A stretch of DNA of 64,000 nt, from NCBI GenBank assembly GCA_036268455.1, contig DATAUD010000101.1, positions 1 to 64,000 of the forward strand, written 5' to 3'. The notes below the pieces were generated by a model. It searched no databases, was not told where the DNA came from, and saw only the letters and a list, made by a program, of their open reading frames with translations. This stretch comes from DATAUD01 sp036268455. GTDB lineage: Bacteria; Verrucomicrobiota; Verrucomicrobiia; Limisphaerales; Palsa-1400. How positions within the stretch are numbered: position 1 is the stretch's first letter; each line of letters opens with the position of its first letter. Below, piece after piece: positions 18,001 through 26,667 of the stretch. Made by a program: the position numbers and the translations under genes.

Positions 18001-19190
18001 CAAATTTTAATCCTGTCACGGCGCCTGTCTGGACAGCCAACGATCTCAGCACCAACAATCTCGTGACTGGTCTCCAGCCCGGCATGCACATTGTCCGCGT
18101 CCGCTCGTTTTTGCCCCGGGCTGGGCAGTCCAGTGTCTATAACACTTTCCTGAAAAGCTTCTATTACGACCCAGCGACGCCGACGGGGGCCATTGTTTCT
18201 CCGCCAACCGGCGCAACCATCACCAATTCTACCTATACTATCGTCGTCCGCGCCGATAGCACCGCCACCGGCGCATCAATAAATATTATGGACAGCAATC
18301 CGGAAAACGACGATGTGGTCACGGGCGGCAACTACGGCAATGGCCCGCGCGACGGAGATCCTGTTTTCGTCAGCGCGTCTCCGATGGCTGCAACAACCCC
18401 TGCCCTCGACGCCTTATATCCAAATTTGCCCGTCGAGTTCCATTTCACCTATCCCGGAGTGCCGACAAACGGCAGCGCAACGGTCACGGTCCTTCTGAGC
18501 GAAATCACGACACAGGTTCTGAGCAATCGCGTTACCCGGCTGGTCAATACCTTCAATACAGCCGCGTCCAGCGCCGCCTTAGAAATCAGCACGCCGCCGG
18601 TGGACGGCCTTGGGTTCCTATTCGGTTCGAACTCGGTTTTTACGGTGCAAGCGTGTTTCACCTCGAGCCTCGACACGAACGAAATCGAGAACTTTACAGT
18701 CACAGTGAATGGCGTACCGCAACCGCGCGCGGGGGCGGATTACGAGCCGCTCTATTACATCGGCGGCACGGCTTGCGGACCTTTGATGAGAACTTTTAAT
18801 TTTACGTGGGTTGCGCCGCCGCCCGGCAGCAACGTCATCAATATTACATTCGACGGAACGCAGGTCCTCAGCGCACAGCGCACGGTCCTGGTTTTCGATC
18901 CCCAAAGCAGTTCGCCAATTTATGGCAGGCCCGGCTATGATGCTTTCGTCTCCGGCGCGAATCCCACCAACGCGGCGACCTGGCTGCAAATTACCAGCAT
19001 CGCCAACGGGCTTGTTGCCTGGAACAGCGTTGCCGGGAAGAATTACCAGGTGCTGGCCAGCAACAATCTCGACGAAGGGTTCCAGCCCATCAGCGGAATC
19101 ATCAGTGCGACCGGCACAAATAGTTACTTCTTCGATGTCAATTATACCAACGGCCCGGATAAATTCTATTTGGTCCAGGTTTTTCAATGA
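15081..19190 (+). CDS. Secreted GH13 alpha-amylase-family protein, multidomain
   Basis: A 1369-residue exported protein with a signal peptide ending GNAGA|EA. The catalytic TIM barrel occupies roughly 25-520. GH13 region I is VYFDNVMNH (D113, H118), region II GFRLDAVKHA with nucleophile D267, region III IFGEYE with acid/base E340. Region IV appears as PQSQDSG with D414, so the usual His before the Asp is replaced by Gln. After the barrel come several beta domains (about 560-1370), including one with CSVYYTIDGSNPQG that looks like a starch-binding or Ig-like module. The end ...KFYLVQVFQ belongs to the shared C-terminal module. The role is extracellular alpha-glucan hydrolysis. The next gene overlaps it by 4 bp and encodes a CBM6-like partner. 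Confidence 0.88.
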   Translation: MPRRLQLCLILLLASLAAGNAGAEAMLELFQMTWNQVAQKMPEIAEAGYDSLWLPNPAKGNSGGYSVGYDVFDPFDLGGANQQGTIATAYGTQAQLIQMVQIAHRFGIRVYFDNVMNHRSSVVPAYPGSGTPTNYYPGLIPQDFHLQTVSGGYQNWPDVSEWCDVQNVENQPLLGLCDLAQEPGTVNWNFGRTLGDTTNKPVFVRFPGRTDLYMDTNGPLLGIGWGGAGWRPFDGHGQPVPEDVTTYLCRAVAWTLYMTKCDGFRLDAVKHAPVDFFGAETGQTDDPSFIGYTGAIQAMYDYVHGYGSNVTGNGYVETDGNRNSLFNTEAARNDAMIFGEYEPSALAAGEDFYDYLQSGLRLLNFPLYSQMNSVFGGASMSGMDGRDFIPPGGNCDANGNFSAAQAVNLPQSQDSGSCCPANEGMENAYFFMHEGLPMVYSDGFNHNTAGGTPIVSYANYLGEFGDNTMPDTMYAHNQLSRGGTWPRWSDQNIVMFERYDYREGNSAQPQTQDVALFGMNDKTSYPGDISFDDGINRPSDGYYQNPSNTTSTAVSNSRGLGIVVGFAPGSVLAQLASSSPTGGRAYQKLLVHGATTNWADATNSANAADPTQRLIYVGSQTVASGGGAIELTIPSDSWVIYGYQWPEPSRSALTDAIVFRQNGALAPSMTVYRQDGPNGDPNYDPLYPFKMRGRIDQNGNVIGGQNVSNLTYTIDVPILTNAPFDILVRNDASSANTLVKLDGGIDLNSQMGLGASNTHTAQVLDLRDNKPGYADDVFLGYEQSAFDFRYGPEKFAAELTTRDNVTATGAETYSYTVGGTNSMAFGAGNESAITNSTAAWVYHNPSDIVNIATNAPPSQLNPLSPAAGQSVDIWVKVGYQFQINQCSVYYTIDGSNPQGSYGLGAGTTKTVAGTWMAHDQTDSTIDWWKATIPAGANNAGATLRYAVALFNNNIQPISDAVPDKLYGLNESSITNFNPVTAPVWTANDLSTNNLVTGLQPGMHIVRVRSFLPRAGQSSVYNTFLKSFYYDPATPTGAIVSPPTGATITNSTYTIVVRADSTATGASINIMDSNPENDDVVTGGNYGNGPRDGDPVFVSASPMAATTPALDALYPNLPVEFHFTYPGVPTNGSATVTVLLSEITTQVLSNRVTRLVNTFNTAASSAALEISTPPVDGLGFLFGSNSVFTVQACFTSSLDTNEIENFTVTVNGVPQPRAGADYEPLYYIGGTACGPLMRTFNFTWVAPPPGSNVINITFDGTQVLSAQRTVLVFDPQSSSPIYGRPGYDAFVSGANPTNAATWLQITSIANGLVAWNSVAGKNYQVLASNNLDEGFQPISGIISATGTNSYFFDVNYTNGPDKFYLVQVFQ

Positions 19191-21070
19191 GCCGCGTTGT
19201 TCGCTTTTTTCTGGTCGTGGCGCTCTCGCTGGCTGGTTCCGCCCAGTTGCGGGCGCAAATCTCCGCCCAGGACCAAGCCTCCAATTATTCCTCCGGTTGG
19301 AAGAACGGCGCAAACGGTGGCTCCGGCTTCCTGGCGTGGCTGCTTGAGGATAACAACTCTACCCCCGTGTCCGACGATTATTCCGGTTTTTTTCTTTCCA
19401 CCTCCGGCACAGCGGCCCTCGACACGGTTGATGAATCGTTCGGCCTTTACGCGAACGGTCCCGATTACAACGAAGCCGTCGCCTGGCGTTCATTGCGCGC
19501 CGCGATGAGTGTGGGACAAGTCTTCGAGGTAAAGTTCAAGAACAACTCGATCGCCACGGGCGGCGCGGCTGGAATCAGCCTCTTTCCCACTGGCCGAACC
19601 GCCGCGACGAATACTCTTGAGGACATCACGAGCAATGCATGCCTGAGCGTTTATTTTGTTGGCCGCGATGACGATTACTATCTGGCCGATGGCAACGGCG
19701 TGATCGACACCGGAATCCCCTGGAATGAAAACGGGATGCTGCTCGAAATCGCCCTGCTCTCAGAAACCAACTATTTCATAATGATTCGCGGCGCGGACGG
19801 CACATCGTCGCAGGCGGTGTTTGTCAACGAACCGTTTCTGAACGCGGGTTTGCCGCAAGGTTTTGTCGTTTATGCATTGGACACAGGCGTTAACGGCAAC
19901 GTTTTTTTCAATCAACTCGAAGTCGCCTCGGCGTCGGTCATTCCGCCGGTTTTGTTAAACGTCACGCCGTCCGCCGGGGCGGAATTTTTGGACCCGGCGT
20001 CCGCCGACGTTTCCTTTCAGGTTGTCTCGCCGTTTTCCGGCGTATCCACCAACGAAATCACGCTCACGCTCAACGGCGTCGCGCAGAGCAACGGGCTCGC
20101 CTTCGCCGGTTCGCCCGCCAATTGGATTGTCAATACCACAATTCCCTTGCAAACAAACATCACCTATACCGGAGCAATCAGCGTGACCGATTCGAACGGC
20201 AATACCACAAGCCAGCCGCTGTCATTCAACACATGGTCGCACGGTCTGCAATTTATCGAGGCGGAGGATTACAACTTCCACGGCGGCAATTTCATTCCCA
20301 ACCCCGTGCCCGATGAATACGGCGCCGCCGAAGACGGCCTCGGCGCGCTTTCCACTAATGCGATCGCCATGCTCGGCGTGGACGCTTTCAAGCCTTCCCC
20401 GCCGGATGGCGGCACGAATGTTTACCGGCCACAGGACAGTGGCCGTGTCGATGTCAATATGAATGACGATGTTCCCCGCCCCATCTACGCCGCGCAGGGC
20501 CTCCCGGATTATAGCCTGGTTTCCGTCAAGACTAACGAATGGGAGAACTATACCCGCGTTTTCAGCAACGTCGTCTGCGTCGCCTACGCGCGAATGTTGC
20601 CGGTTTCCGGCGCGCCTGTAATCTCCCTTGAACAACTGGCCGCGGCAACCGCCACCAACTCCAGCCAGACTGGCTCTATCCTTGGCGCTTTTGTCTGCCC
20701 GGTCAATTCCACATCCTACACCAATGTTCCGCTGACTGACTCTTTCGGAAATCCCATCGTTTTCCAACTCAATGGAACCAACACATTGCGCGTCACCTGC
20801 GCCGGCGGAACCTATGATTTGAACTACCTGGTTTTTCTTCCGGCCAGCCAGCTTGTCCTTGAAATCTCGAATCCGATTTTGCGGGCGGCGGGCTTTACTT
20901 TCAATTTTCAAGTTCCCGGAACTCACACCAACAGTGTGCAATTCAAAAACCAACTGACCGATGCCGTCTGGCAAACGTTGACCAACATCCCCAGCTTTGG
21001 CGGTCAGGTGACTGTGACGGATGCGGTAGCGACAAATAGCGGGCGATTTTACCGCGTGGTCGCGAATTGA
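19187..21070 (+). CDS. Secreted CBM6-like carbohydrate-binding protein
   Basis: A 627-residue exported protein with a signal peptide ending AQLRA|QIS. The N-terminal half is a beta domain of unknown family (SSGWKNGANGGSGFLAWLL). An Ig-like linker follows (about 255-345). Then comes a segment (about 350-550) that resembles carbohydrate-binding module 6: it opens with FIEAEDYNFHGG, contains NEWENYTRVF, and closes with TYDLNYLVFLP. The last 60 residues (SVQFKNQLTDAVWQTLTNI, end RFYRVVAN) are the shared C-terminal module. Its ATG overlaps the stop of the amylase-family gene, so the two are translationally coupled and probably act on the same glucan. No catalytic residues are apparent. Its 3' end overlaps the convergent pseudouridine synthase gene by 22 bp. 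Confidence 0.75.
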   Translation: MSRVVRFFLVVALSLAGSAQLRAQISAQDQASNYSSGWKNGANGGSGFLAWLLEDNNSTPVSDDYSGFFLSTSGTAALDTVDESFGLYANGPDYNEAVAWRSLRAAMSVGQVFEVKFKNNSIATGGAAGISLFPTGRTAATNTLEDITSNACLSVYFVGRDDDYYLADGNGVIDTGIPWNENGMLLEIALLSETNYFIMIRGADGTSSQAVFVNEPFLNAGLPQGFVVYALDTGVNGNVFFNQLEVASASVIPPVLLNVTPSAGAEFLDPASADVSFQVVSPFSGVSTNEITLTLNGVAQSNGLAFAGSPANWIVNTTIPLQTNITYTGAISVTDSNGNTTSQPLSFNTWSHGLQFIEAEDYNFHGGNFIPNPVPDEYGAAEDGLGALSTNAIAMLGVDAFKPSPPDGGTNVYRPQDSGRVDVNMNDDVPRPIYAAQGLPDYSLVSVKTNEWENYTRVFSNVVCVAYARMLPVSGAPVISLEQLAAATATNSSQTGSILGAFVCPVNSTSYTNVPLTDSFGNPIVFQLNGTNTLRVTCAGGTYDLNYLVFLPASQLVLEISNPILRAAGFTFNFQVPGTHTNSVQFKNQLTDAVWQTLTNIPSFGGQVTVTDAVATNSGRFYRVVAN

Positions 21071-21759
21071 AAACGCCGGCGAAATTCTTCCGTTGGCGCG
21101 AGGATTCGGACCGGCCGTTTTTGAAATGGATCGGTGTAGGAAAGTTCGATTGCGCGCAGCGCGAGATCCCGTCCTCTGCCGCCATAAAGTGAATCACCCA
21201 GGACAGGGTGTCCTGCCGCCGCCAAATGAACACGAATCTGGTGCGTCCGGCCCGTCCTCGGCGCCGCCTCGACCAGCGCCTTGTCCTGACCGCGCTCCAA
21301 AACGTGAAAGGCCGTTTCCGCCTCCTTCCCATGCCGCTCATCCACGCGCATTTGCCCCTTTGCCCCAGGCTCCTCGGAAATACCCAATCGGCAAACCCAG
21401 GAAGTTTCCTTTGGAATTCCATGAACCACAGCGAGATATTTTTTGCCCATGAGCCTGGATTCAAAAAGTTCGCTCAAAGCGCTCACCGCTCCCGCGCTTT
21501 TCCCCAGCAAAAGCACGCCACTGGTTTCCGCATCAAGCCTGTGAATGTAACGGACAAACTTTAGGTTCCGCGAGCGCGCCCAGTATTCTCCGCACTGAAT
21601 CGAGATCATCAATTCGCGCTGCAAATTGCGGCTGGTGTTCTTCCACGTCGCCGGCGCAAGCATCCATCCCGTGGGTTTGTCGATCGCGAGCACGCTCCGG
21701 TCCTCATAGAGAATCGGCACGCGCGTGCCATCGGGAAGTTCGATGACGGGCGGCTTCAC
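21049..21759 (-). CDS. RluA-family pseudouridine synthase
   Basis: A 236-residue enzyme that isomerises uridine to pseudouridine in rRNA or tRNA. The catalytic Asp is in YIHRLDAETSGVLLL, the family's HRLD-x-x-TSG motif. The supporting segments KKYLAVVHG and TGRTHQIRVHLAAAGHPVLG are also present. I start it at GTG 21759, which overlaps the aroC stop by 4 bp (GTGA). A longer frame to 21855 reads through the end of aroC and lacks homology. No S4 domain precedes the catalytic core, so it is of the short RluA/TruC-like kind; the modified position cannot be predicted. Confidence 0.88.
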   Translation of the reverse strand: MKPPVIELPDGTRVPILYEDRSVLAIDKPTGWMLAPATWKNTSRNLQRELMISIQCGEYWARSRNLKFVRYIHRLDAETSGVLLLGKSAGAVSALSELFESRLMGKKYLAVVHGIPKETSWVCRLGISEEPGAKGQMRVDERHGKEAETAFHVLERGQDKALVEAAPRTGRTHQIRVHLAAAGHPVLGDSLYGGRGRDLALRAIELSYTDPFQKRPVRILAPTEEFRRRFQFATTR

Positions 21760-22841
21760 GCGGCACCGCACTGTCCGCGCTGTCGCATGGCATGGTCCAC
21801 CAGCACGAGCGCGGCCATCGCCTCGACCATCGGCACGGCGCGTGGGAGAACACACGGATCATGGCGTCCGCGGGCTTTGAGCGTTGTGTTCTTCAAATGG
21901 ATGTCCACCGTTTGCTGCTCGCGCATCACTGTGGCGACGGGTTTGAACGCGACCCGGAAGTAAATCGGCTCGCCGTTGGAAATGCCGCCCTGAATCCCGC
22001 CCGACTTATTGGTGATGGTGCGCACCTTGCCGCCGCGCATTCGAAAGGGATCGTTGTGTTGCAAACCAGTCAATAAGATTCCACCGAAGCCCGAGCCGAT
22101 TTCAAAGCCCTTTGAGGCAGGCAGGCTCAACATCGCTTTTCCCAAGTCCGCCTCCAATCGATCAAAGACCGGTTCGCCCCAGCCTGGCGGCACGCCGCGC
22201 GCCACACATTCGATGACTCCTCCCACGCTGTCGCCGGCCCGCCTCATTTTTTCGATAAGCCGGATCATTTTTTGAGCGGCGGGTTGGTCCGGGCATCGGA
22301 CGATATTGCTTTCAATTTGTTTAAAACACACCGAGTCAAGATCAACGTCGGCCACGATGCGCTGCACTTGTTTGACAAATGCCAAAACGGTGACGCCGAA
22401 CTGTTCGCTCAGAATCTTCTTGGCGACAGCGCCGGCGGCGACGCGGCCAATGGTTTCGCGAGCGCTGGTGCGCCCTCCTCCCTGCCAATTGCGCACGCCG
22501 AACTTGGCCTGGTACGTGTAATCCGCGTGCGATGGCCGGAATTTCGTAGCCATTTCACTGTAGGCTGCCGGTCGCGCATCTTCATTCTTGACCAGCATCG
22601 AAATGGGCGTGCCGAGCGTTTGGCCCCCGAAAGTCCCCGAAAGAATCTGGACGCGGTCCGCCTCCTGGCGCGGCGTAACAATCGAGGATTGGCCCGGACG
22701 CCGCCGGTCGAGATCGGGCTGGATGTCCGCTTCAGTAAGCGGCAGACGCGGCGGGCAGCCGTCAATAACAACGCCGACGCCTCCGCCGTGAGATTCCCCC
22801 CAGGTGGTGATGCGAAACAAGTTTCCAAATGAATTGCCCAT
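21756..22841 (-). CDS. aroC: Chorismate synthase
   Basis: A 361-residue enzyme that converts 5-enolpyruvylshikimate 3-phosphate to chorismate, the last step of the shikimate pathway, using reduced FMN. I start it at ATG 22841, giving MGNSFGNLFRITTWGESHGG with the family's N-terminal signature. An upstream in-frame ATG at 22928 would add 29 unconserved residues, while a CGGGAAG ribosome site precedes 22841. Other signatures are DLDRRRPGQS, VRNWQGGGRTSARET and the C-terminal GRHDPCVLPRAVPMVEAM. It feeds trpE elsewhere in the window. The RluA gene follows with a 4-bp overlap. Confidence 0.96.
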   Translation of the reverse strand: MGNSFGNLFRITTWGESHGGGVGVVIDGCPPRLPLTEADIQPDLDRRRPGQSSIVTPRQEADRVQILSGTFGGQTLGTPISMLVKNEDARPAAYSEMATKFRPSHADYTYQAKFGVRNWQGGGRTSARETIGRVAAGAVAKKILSEQFGVTVLAFVKQVQRIVADVDLDSVCFKQIESNIVRCPDQPAAQKMIRLIEKMRRAGDSVGGVIECVARGVPPGWGEPVFDRLEADLGKAMLSLPASKGFEIGSGFGGILLTGLQHNDPFRMRGGKVRTITNKSGGIQGGISNGEPIYFRVAFKPVATVMREQQTVDIHLKNTTLKARGRHDPCVLPRAVPMVEAMAALVLVDHAMRQRGQCGAA

Positions 22842-22928
22842 CTTCCCGAAGCTTAAAGGCTGTCCTGACAACTTTAAAGTTCCGATTTTCTTTGAGTCTG
22901 TCTCGCGCGCGCGCAGTCTAATCGCCAA

Positions 22929-23876
22929 ATGATCGGATGGCTCAGACTCGTCTTCGTGGCCGTTGTGTTGACATTCATGCCCGGCTGCTTCTCGCGCTCA
23001 TTGAAGCAAAATGCGCCGGATTTCACGAGCTACACGCTCCGGGCCGATCGCATTTGGCAGATGAATCTTCCTAACGGTCAACGCTTCGACGCCTCGGGAT
23101 TGTTCGAGGAAAAACCGGGGGTTCTCCTGACGGAAAGCGATCAAAAAATCGGCGTTTACAGAATCATTTTCGGGTCGGGCTACAAGTCTGTCGATTTGAC
23201 GCGAATCCCCGACTGTTTCACGGACGCGCAGTTGGCGCCGTTCGCCGCGGAAAAATACGGACGTTACGATTGCGAAGGCGTGACGGAAGACGCCCAGGGC
23301 CGAATCTACCTTTGCGAAGAGGCTGACCGGTGGATTCTGCGCTGGGACCCGCGAACAAAAACCGTTGAACGCCTCAACATCGATTGGACTTCGGTTAAAA
23401 AATATTTCTCAAGCGACCGCAACGCCGCGTGGGAAGGAATCGCGATTCATGGATCGACCCTCTACGTTGCCAACGAAAGAAAAAGAGGCCGGATCATTTT
23501 GGTGGATCTCAATACGCTCAAGGTGACGGATGATTTCGTCGCCCCGGCAAGCCACAGCATTTGGTATGAAGCGCATTACTCGGATCTGTGCTGGTTTCGC
23601 GGCGCGCTCTACGCGTTGATGCGCGAAGACCATGTCATATTAAAGCTCAACCCCGCCACGCACGAAGTCCGGGCCGAATATAACTTTGCCGCAATGGAAA
23701 ACGACCCGGAGGTGGCCTATCACAAAGTTGTGCCGCTCGTCACCGGCGTCATGGAAGGATTGGCCGTGGACAAGGATTATTTCTGGCTCTGCACCGACAA
23801 CAACGGCCTCAGCCGCAAGCGTTATCCCGGCGACACCCGCCCCACTCTTTTCCGCTGTCCGCGACCGGACAGGTAG
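22929..23876 (+). CDS. Lipoprotein with phytase-like / SdiA-regulated beta-propeller
   Basis: A 315-residue exported protein. The signal ends in FMPGC, so Cys20 is probably lipid-modified. The mature chain is a beta-propeller-like repeat of acidic strands (YDCEGVTEDAQGRIYLCEEA, WEGIAIHGSTLYVANER, GVMEGLAVDKDYFWLCTDNN). This matches the esterase-like phytase / SdiA-regulated group, in which an E-G motif recurs in each blade. Catalytic activity is not established for this group, and a binding role is equally possible. It is transcribed divergently from aroC with 87 bp between starts, and is followed by purB after 37 bp. Confidence 0.65.
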   Translation: MIGWLRLVFVAVVLTFMPGCFSRSLKQNAPDFTSYTLRADRIWQMNLPNGQRFDASGLFEEKPGVLLTESDQKIGVYRIIFGSGYKSVDLTRIPDCFTDAQLAPFAAEKYGRYDCEGVTEDAQGRIYLCEEADRWILRWDPRTKTVERLNIDWTSVKKYFSSDRNAAWEGIAIHGSTLYVANERKRGRIILVDLNTLKVTDDFVAPASHSIWYEAHYSDLCWFRGALYALMREDHVILKLNPATHEVRAEYNFAAMENDPEVAYHKVVPLVTGVMEGLAVDKDYFWLCTDNNGLSRKRYPGDTRPTLFRCPRPDR

Positions 23877-23913
23877 CGCTTGCGAACCGCGTGGAAGTTG
23901 TCAATCCTGACGC

Positions 23914-25242
23914 ATGATACAGCGGTATTCGCGGACGGAAATGCGGGAAATTTGGACGGAACAGCGCAAACTCGAAATCTGGCTTCAGATCGAATTGCTG
24001 GCGTCCGAGGCTCTCGTTGCCGAGGGCACTGTGCCAGCCGGCGACTTTGCGCAAATGAAAGGGCGGGCCGCCTTCACTCTCGAACGCTGCAAGGAACTGG
24101 AAAAGACCCTGAATCACGACGTCATCGCCTTCACGACGAACGTCTCCGAAAACATCGGCGCTCCCGCCAGCCGCTGGCTCCACTTCGGACTGACCAGCAG
24201 TGATATTATTGACACCGCTTTTGCCGTGCAAATGACGCAATCCGCGGACATTCTCATCGCCGACGTCAAAGCCCTGCGCGAAACCATCGAGAAAAAAGCC
24301 CGCCAGCACCAATTTACTCCGATGATCGGCCGCAGCCACGGAATTCACGCCGAGCCGACCACTTTTGGCTTGAAGATGGCGCTGATGCACGACGAATTCA
24401 CGCGCGCGCTGGAACGATTGGAAATTGCGCGTGAGCGGGTGGCTGTCGGAAAACTTTCCGGCGCGGTTGGCACCAGCGCGCACCTTTCTCCAAAGGTGGA
24501 AGCCGAGGTGTGCGCAAAATTGGGCTTGCGCCCCGCTCCCATTGCCACGCAAGTCGTTCAACGCGATATTCACGCCGAATTCATCGGGACCGTCGCATTG
24601 ATCGGCGCGAGCATCGAACATTGGGCGACCGAGTTCCGGCATCTCCAGCGCACCGAAGTTCTCGAAGCCGAGGAGTTTTTTGCGCCCGGCCAAAAAGGCT
24701 CCAGCGCCATGCCGCACAAGCGGAACCCCATCACCGGCGAGCGACTCACCGGCCTTGCCCGCGTGCTTCGCGGCAATGCCGTCGCCGCGCTCGAAAACGT
24801 CGCCCTGTGGCACGAACGCGACATCAGCCACAGCTCGGTCGAACGAATTATTTTCCCTGATTCCTGCACTTTGCTGGATTACATGCTGGTGACGCTGAAA
24901 AAGCTGACCGAGGGCCTGATCGTCTATCCGGAAAATATGAAGCGCAACCTGGCGCTGTCATTGGGCCTTTGGAATTCCCAGACCGTCCTGCTCGCGCTGA
25001 TCAAAAAAGGTTTGACCCGCGAAGCCGCTTACGAACTGGTCCAGCGCAATGCCATGCAAACATGGCAGGCCAAACACGCCGGACATACTTCCGCTGATTT
25101 CCTCAAACAACTCCAAAGCGATCCCGAAGTCGGCCGCCATTTTGCCGAAGGCGAATTGGAAAAACTTTGCTCGCTCGATTTCCATTTCAAAAACGTCAAC
25201 GAACGGTTCGACTTGGTTTTTGGGCCAAGCCGAGGCAAATAG
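23914..25242 (+). CDS. purB: Adenylosuccinate lyase
   Basis: A 442-residue enzyme of the fumarase/aspartase superfamily. It removes fumarate from SAICAR and from adenylosuccinate in purine synthesis. The superfamily signature GSSAMPHKRNPI, with the mobile-loop catalytic Ser, lies at about 265-276. The segments TSSDIIDTAFA and GRSHGIHAEPTTFGLK (catalytic His) are also intact. The N-terminus IQRYSRTEMREIWTEQRK is typical of bacterial PurB. Length is normal. It precedes the HEAT-repeat signalling operon with a 54-bp gap, so partial read-through is possible. Confidence 0.96.
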   Translation: MIQRYSRTEMREIWTEQRKLEIWLQIELLASEALVAEGTVPAGDFAQMKGRAAFTLERCKELEKTLNHDVIAFTTNVSENIGAPASRWLHFGLTSSDIIDTAFAVQMTQSADILIADVKALRETIEKKARQHQFTPMIGRSHGIHAEPTTFGLKMALMHDEFTRALERLEIARERVAVGKLSGAVGTSAHLSPKVEAEVCAKLGLRPAPIATQVVQRDIHAEFIGTVALIGASIEHWATEFRHLQRTEVLEAEEFFAPGQKGSSAMPHKRNPITGERLTGLARVLRGNAVAALENVALWHERDISHSSVERIIFPDSCTLLDYMLVTLKKLTEGLIVYPENMKRNLALSLGLWNSQTVLLALIKKGLTREAAYELVQRNAMQTWQAKHAGHTSADFLKQLQSDPEVGRHFAEGELEKLCSLDFHFKNVNERFDLVFGPSRGK

Positions 25243-25296
25243 CCGGATGTTCTTACGTGACGGGAGGAGAAACACGGGTTAAAATGCCCGAAACGG

Positions 25297-26667
25297 ATGT
25301 TGTGGCTTACTTTACAGCGACTCAAATCGTCCGACCCGGAGAAACGACGCCAGGCAGTGGAGAGCCTCGCGGAGTTGGAAGGTCCACGCGTCCTTGGCGC
25401 TCTTGCCGAAGCCGCCCGCGATAGCGATGACAAGGTGCGAGTGGCGGCGGTGGCGGCTCTCGGCGCCATTCCCCATGAACGTTCCACGGAACTGCTGTTG
25501 CGCGCGTTTCACGATCTTTCCCCCCATGTAAGGAAGGCCGCGCTGGGCCAGTTGAAGGATGACGGAAGCGAACGTGTGCAAATTGCCATGGCGGGCGCCC
25601 TGCGCGACCCCGATCCAGGCGTGCGCGCCCGCGCCGCGCGGTTCCTTGAAAAAGCCGGGTGGCATCCCCACGACATCGAGGACGAAGTCTGGCTGGCGAT
25701 TGCGCGCGGCCAAATGATGCGGGCCGCCAGTTTTGGGGCCGCTGCCATCCGGCCGCTGGAAAGCGTTTTGACCGAGGGAGTTTACAGTCAACAAGCGGCG
25801 GTCGTGGAAGCTTTGGGGGCTATCCCGGATGAACGAGTGTTGAAATCTCTTTCGAGGGCCTTGAGGTCGCCTGACCATGTGGTCTGCCTTGCGGCCATCG
25901 GGGCGCTCACCAACACGGGTGGCGCGGGAGTGGTGAACGACATCGCCAAAATGCTCAAGCATAATGACCATCGGATTCGCACGGCGGCCATCGAAGCGCT
26001 GGCGCGATTCGACGCTCAAAACCTGGCAGGCGAGTTGCGCGCGCTGCTTCGCGACCAGATGTGGGATGTCCGCTCCGCCGCGGCGGTCGCCCTTGCCAAA
26101 GTGAAGGACCCGACGACGGTGGACGCCTTGATTGCGGTTTTGAAGGACAAAAGCCCGGATGTCCGCACAGCCGCCGCTTCTTCGTTGGGCCGCATCGGTG
26201 ACCCCCGGGCCATCGGGCCGCTGGTTCTTGCCCTTAAGGATGGCGAATCAGACGTGCGCAGAATGGCGGCTGGGGCGCTGACACAGATTGACACAAAGTG
26301 GGCGGAATCAGATGCGGCGCGCAAGCTGGCGCCGGAACTGCGCGGCGCGCTTGGTTCGGAAGACTGGGCGGTGCGGCGCGCCGCGGCTTACGTTCTCCAA
26401 CAGCTTGGCGAAGGGCAGGTCACGACATCGCCCCAGCTAAGCGCGGAGATGGCAACGCCGGCGCGGCGACGGCAACAGGCTGTGTTAACGATATTCACGG
26501 ATTTATTGAAAGACACGGACGTCGATTTGCGCCTCGCGGCCGCGGAGGCCCTGGGCAGATTGGGTGACGCACGCGCTCGCTCGCCGCTGATGACGGCGTT
26601 GATGGATGTGGAAAAAGCGGTGCGGCTGGCGGCGGCGCACGCGCTCGCTGATCTAGGAGTGGAATGA
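25297..26667 (+). CDS. HEAT-repeat (PBS lyase-like) protein
   Basis: A 456-residue alpha-solenoid protein made almost entirely of HEAT repeats of about 31 residues. Each has the L-x-x-x-x-D-x-x-x-x-V-R-x-x-A-A-x-A-L core, for example DKVRVAAVAALGAIP, MWDVRSAAAVALAKVKD, SPDVRTAAASSLGRIGDPRA and DVDLRLAAAEALGRLGDARA. There are about a dozen. It has no signal peptide and should be a cytoplasmic scaffold or adaptor. It opens a four-gene run: its stop overlaps the ATG of the REC-PATAN gene by 4 bp, and Roadblock-like and HDOD genes follow. That context suggests it scaffolds a signalling complex. Confidence 0.85.
   Translation: MLWLTLQRLKSSDPEKRRQAVESLAELEGPRVLGALAEAARDSDDKVRVAAVAALGAIPHERSTELLLRAFHDLSPHVRKAALGQLKDDGSERVQIAMAGALRDPDPGVRARAARFLEKAGWHPHDIEDEVWLAIARGQMMRAASFGAAAIRPLESVLTEGVYSQQAAVVEALGAIPDERVLKSLSRALRSPDHVVCLAAIGALTNTGGAGVVNDIAKMLKHNDHRIRTAAIEALARFDAQNLAGELRALLRDQMWDVRSAAAVALAKVKDPTTVDALIAVLKDKSPDVRTAAASSLGRIGDPRAIGPLVLALKDGESDVRRMAAGALTQIDTKWAESDAARKLAPELRGALGSEDWAVRRAAAYVLQQLGEGQVTTSPQLSAEMATPARRRQQAVLTIFTDLLKDTDVDLRLAAAEALGRLGDARARSPLMTALMDVEKAVRLAAAHALADLGVE

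Noticed and set aside
22842..22928. N-terminal extension of aroC to ATG 22928
   Set aside because: The extra 29 residues lie before the invariant N-terminus, and a ribosome site precedes the internal ATG at 22841.
23809..24831. 340-codon minus-strand frame opposite purB
   Set aside because: Antisense to a certain purB, with no recognisable product.
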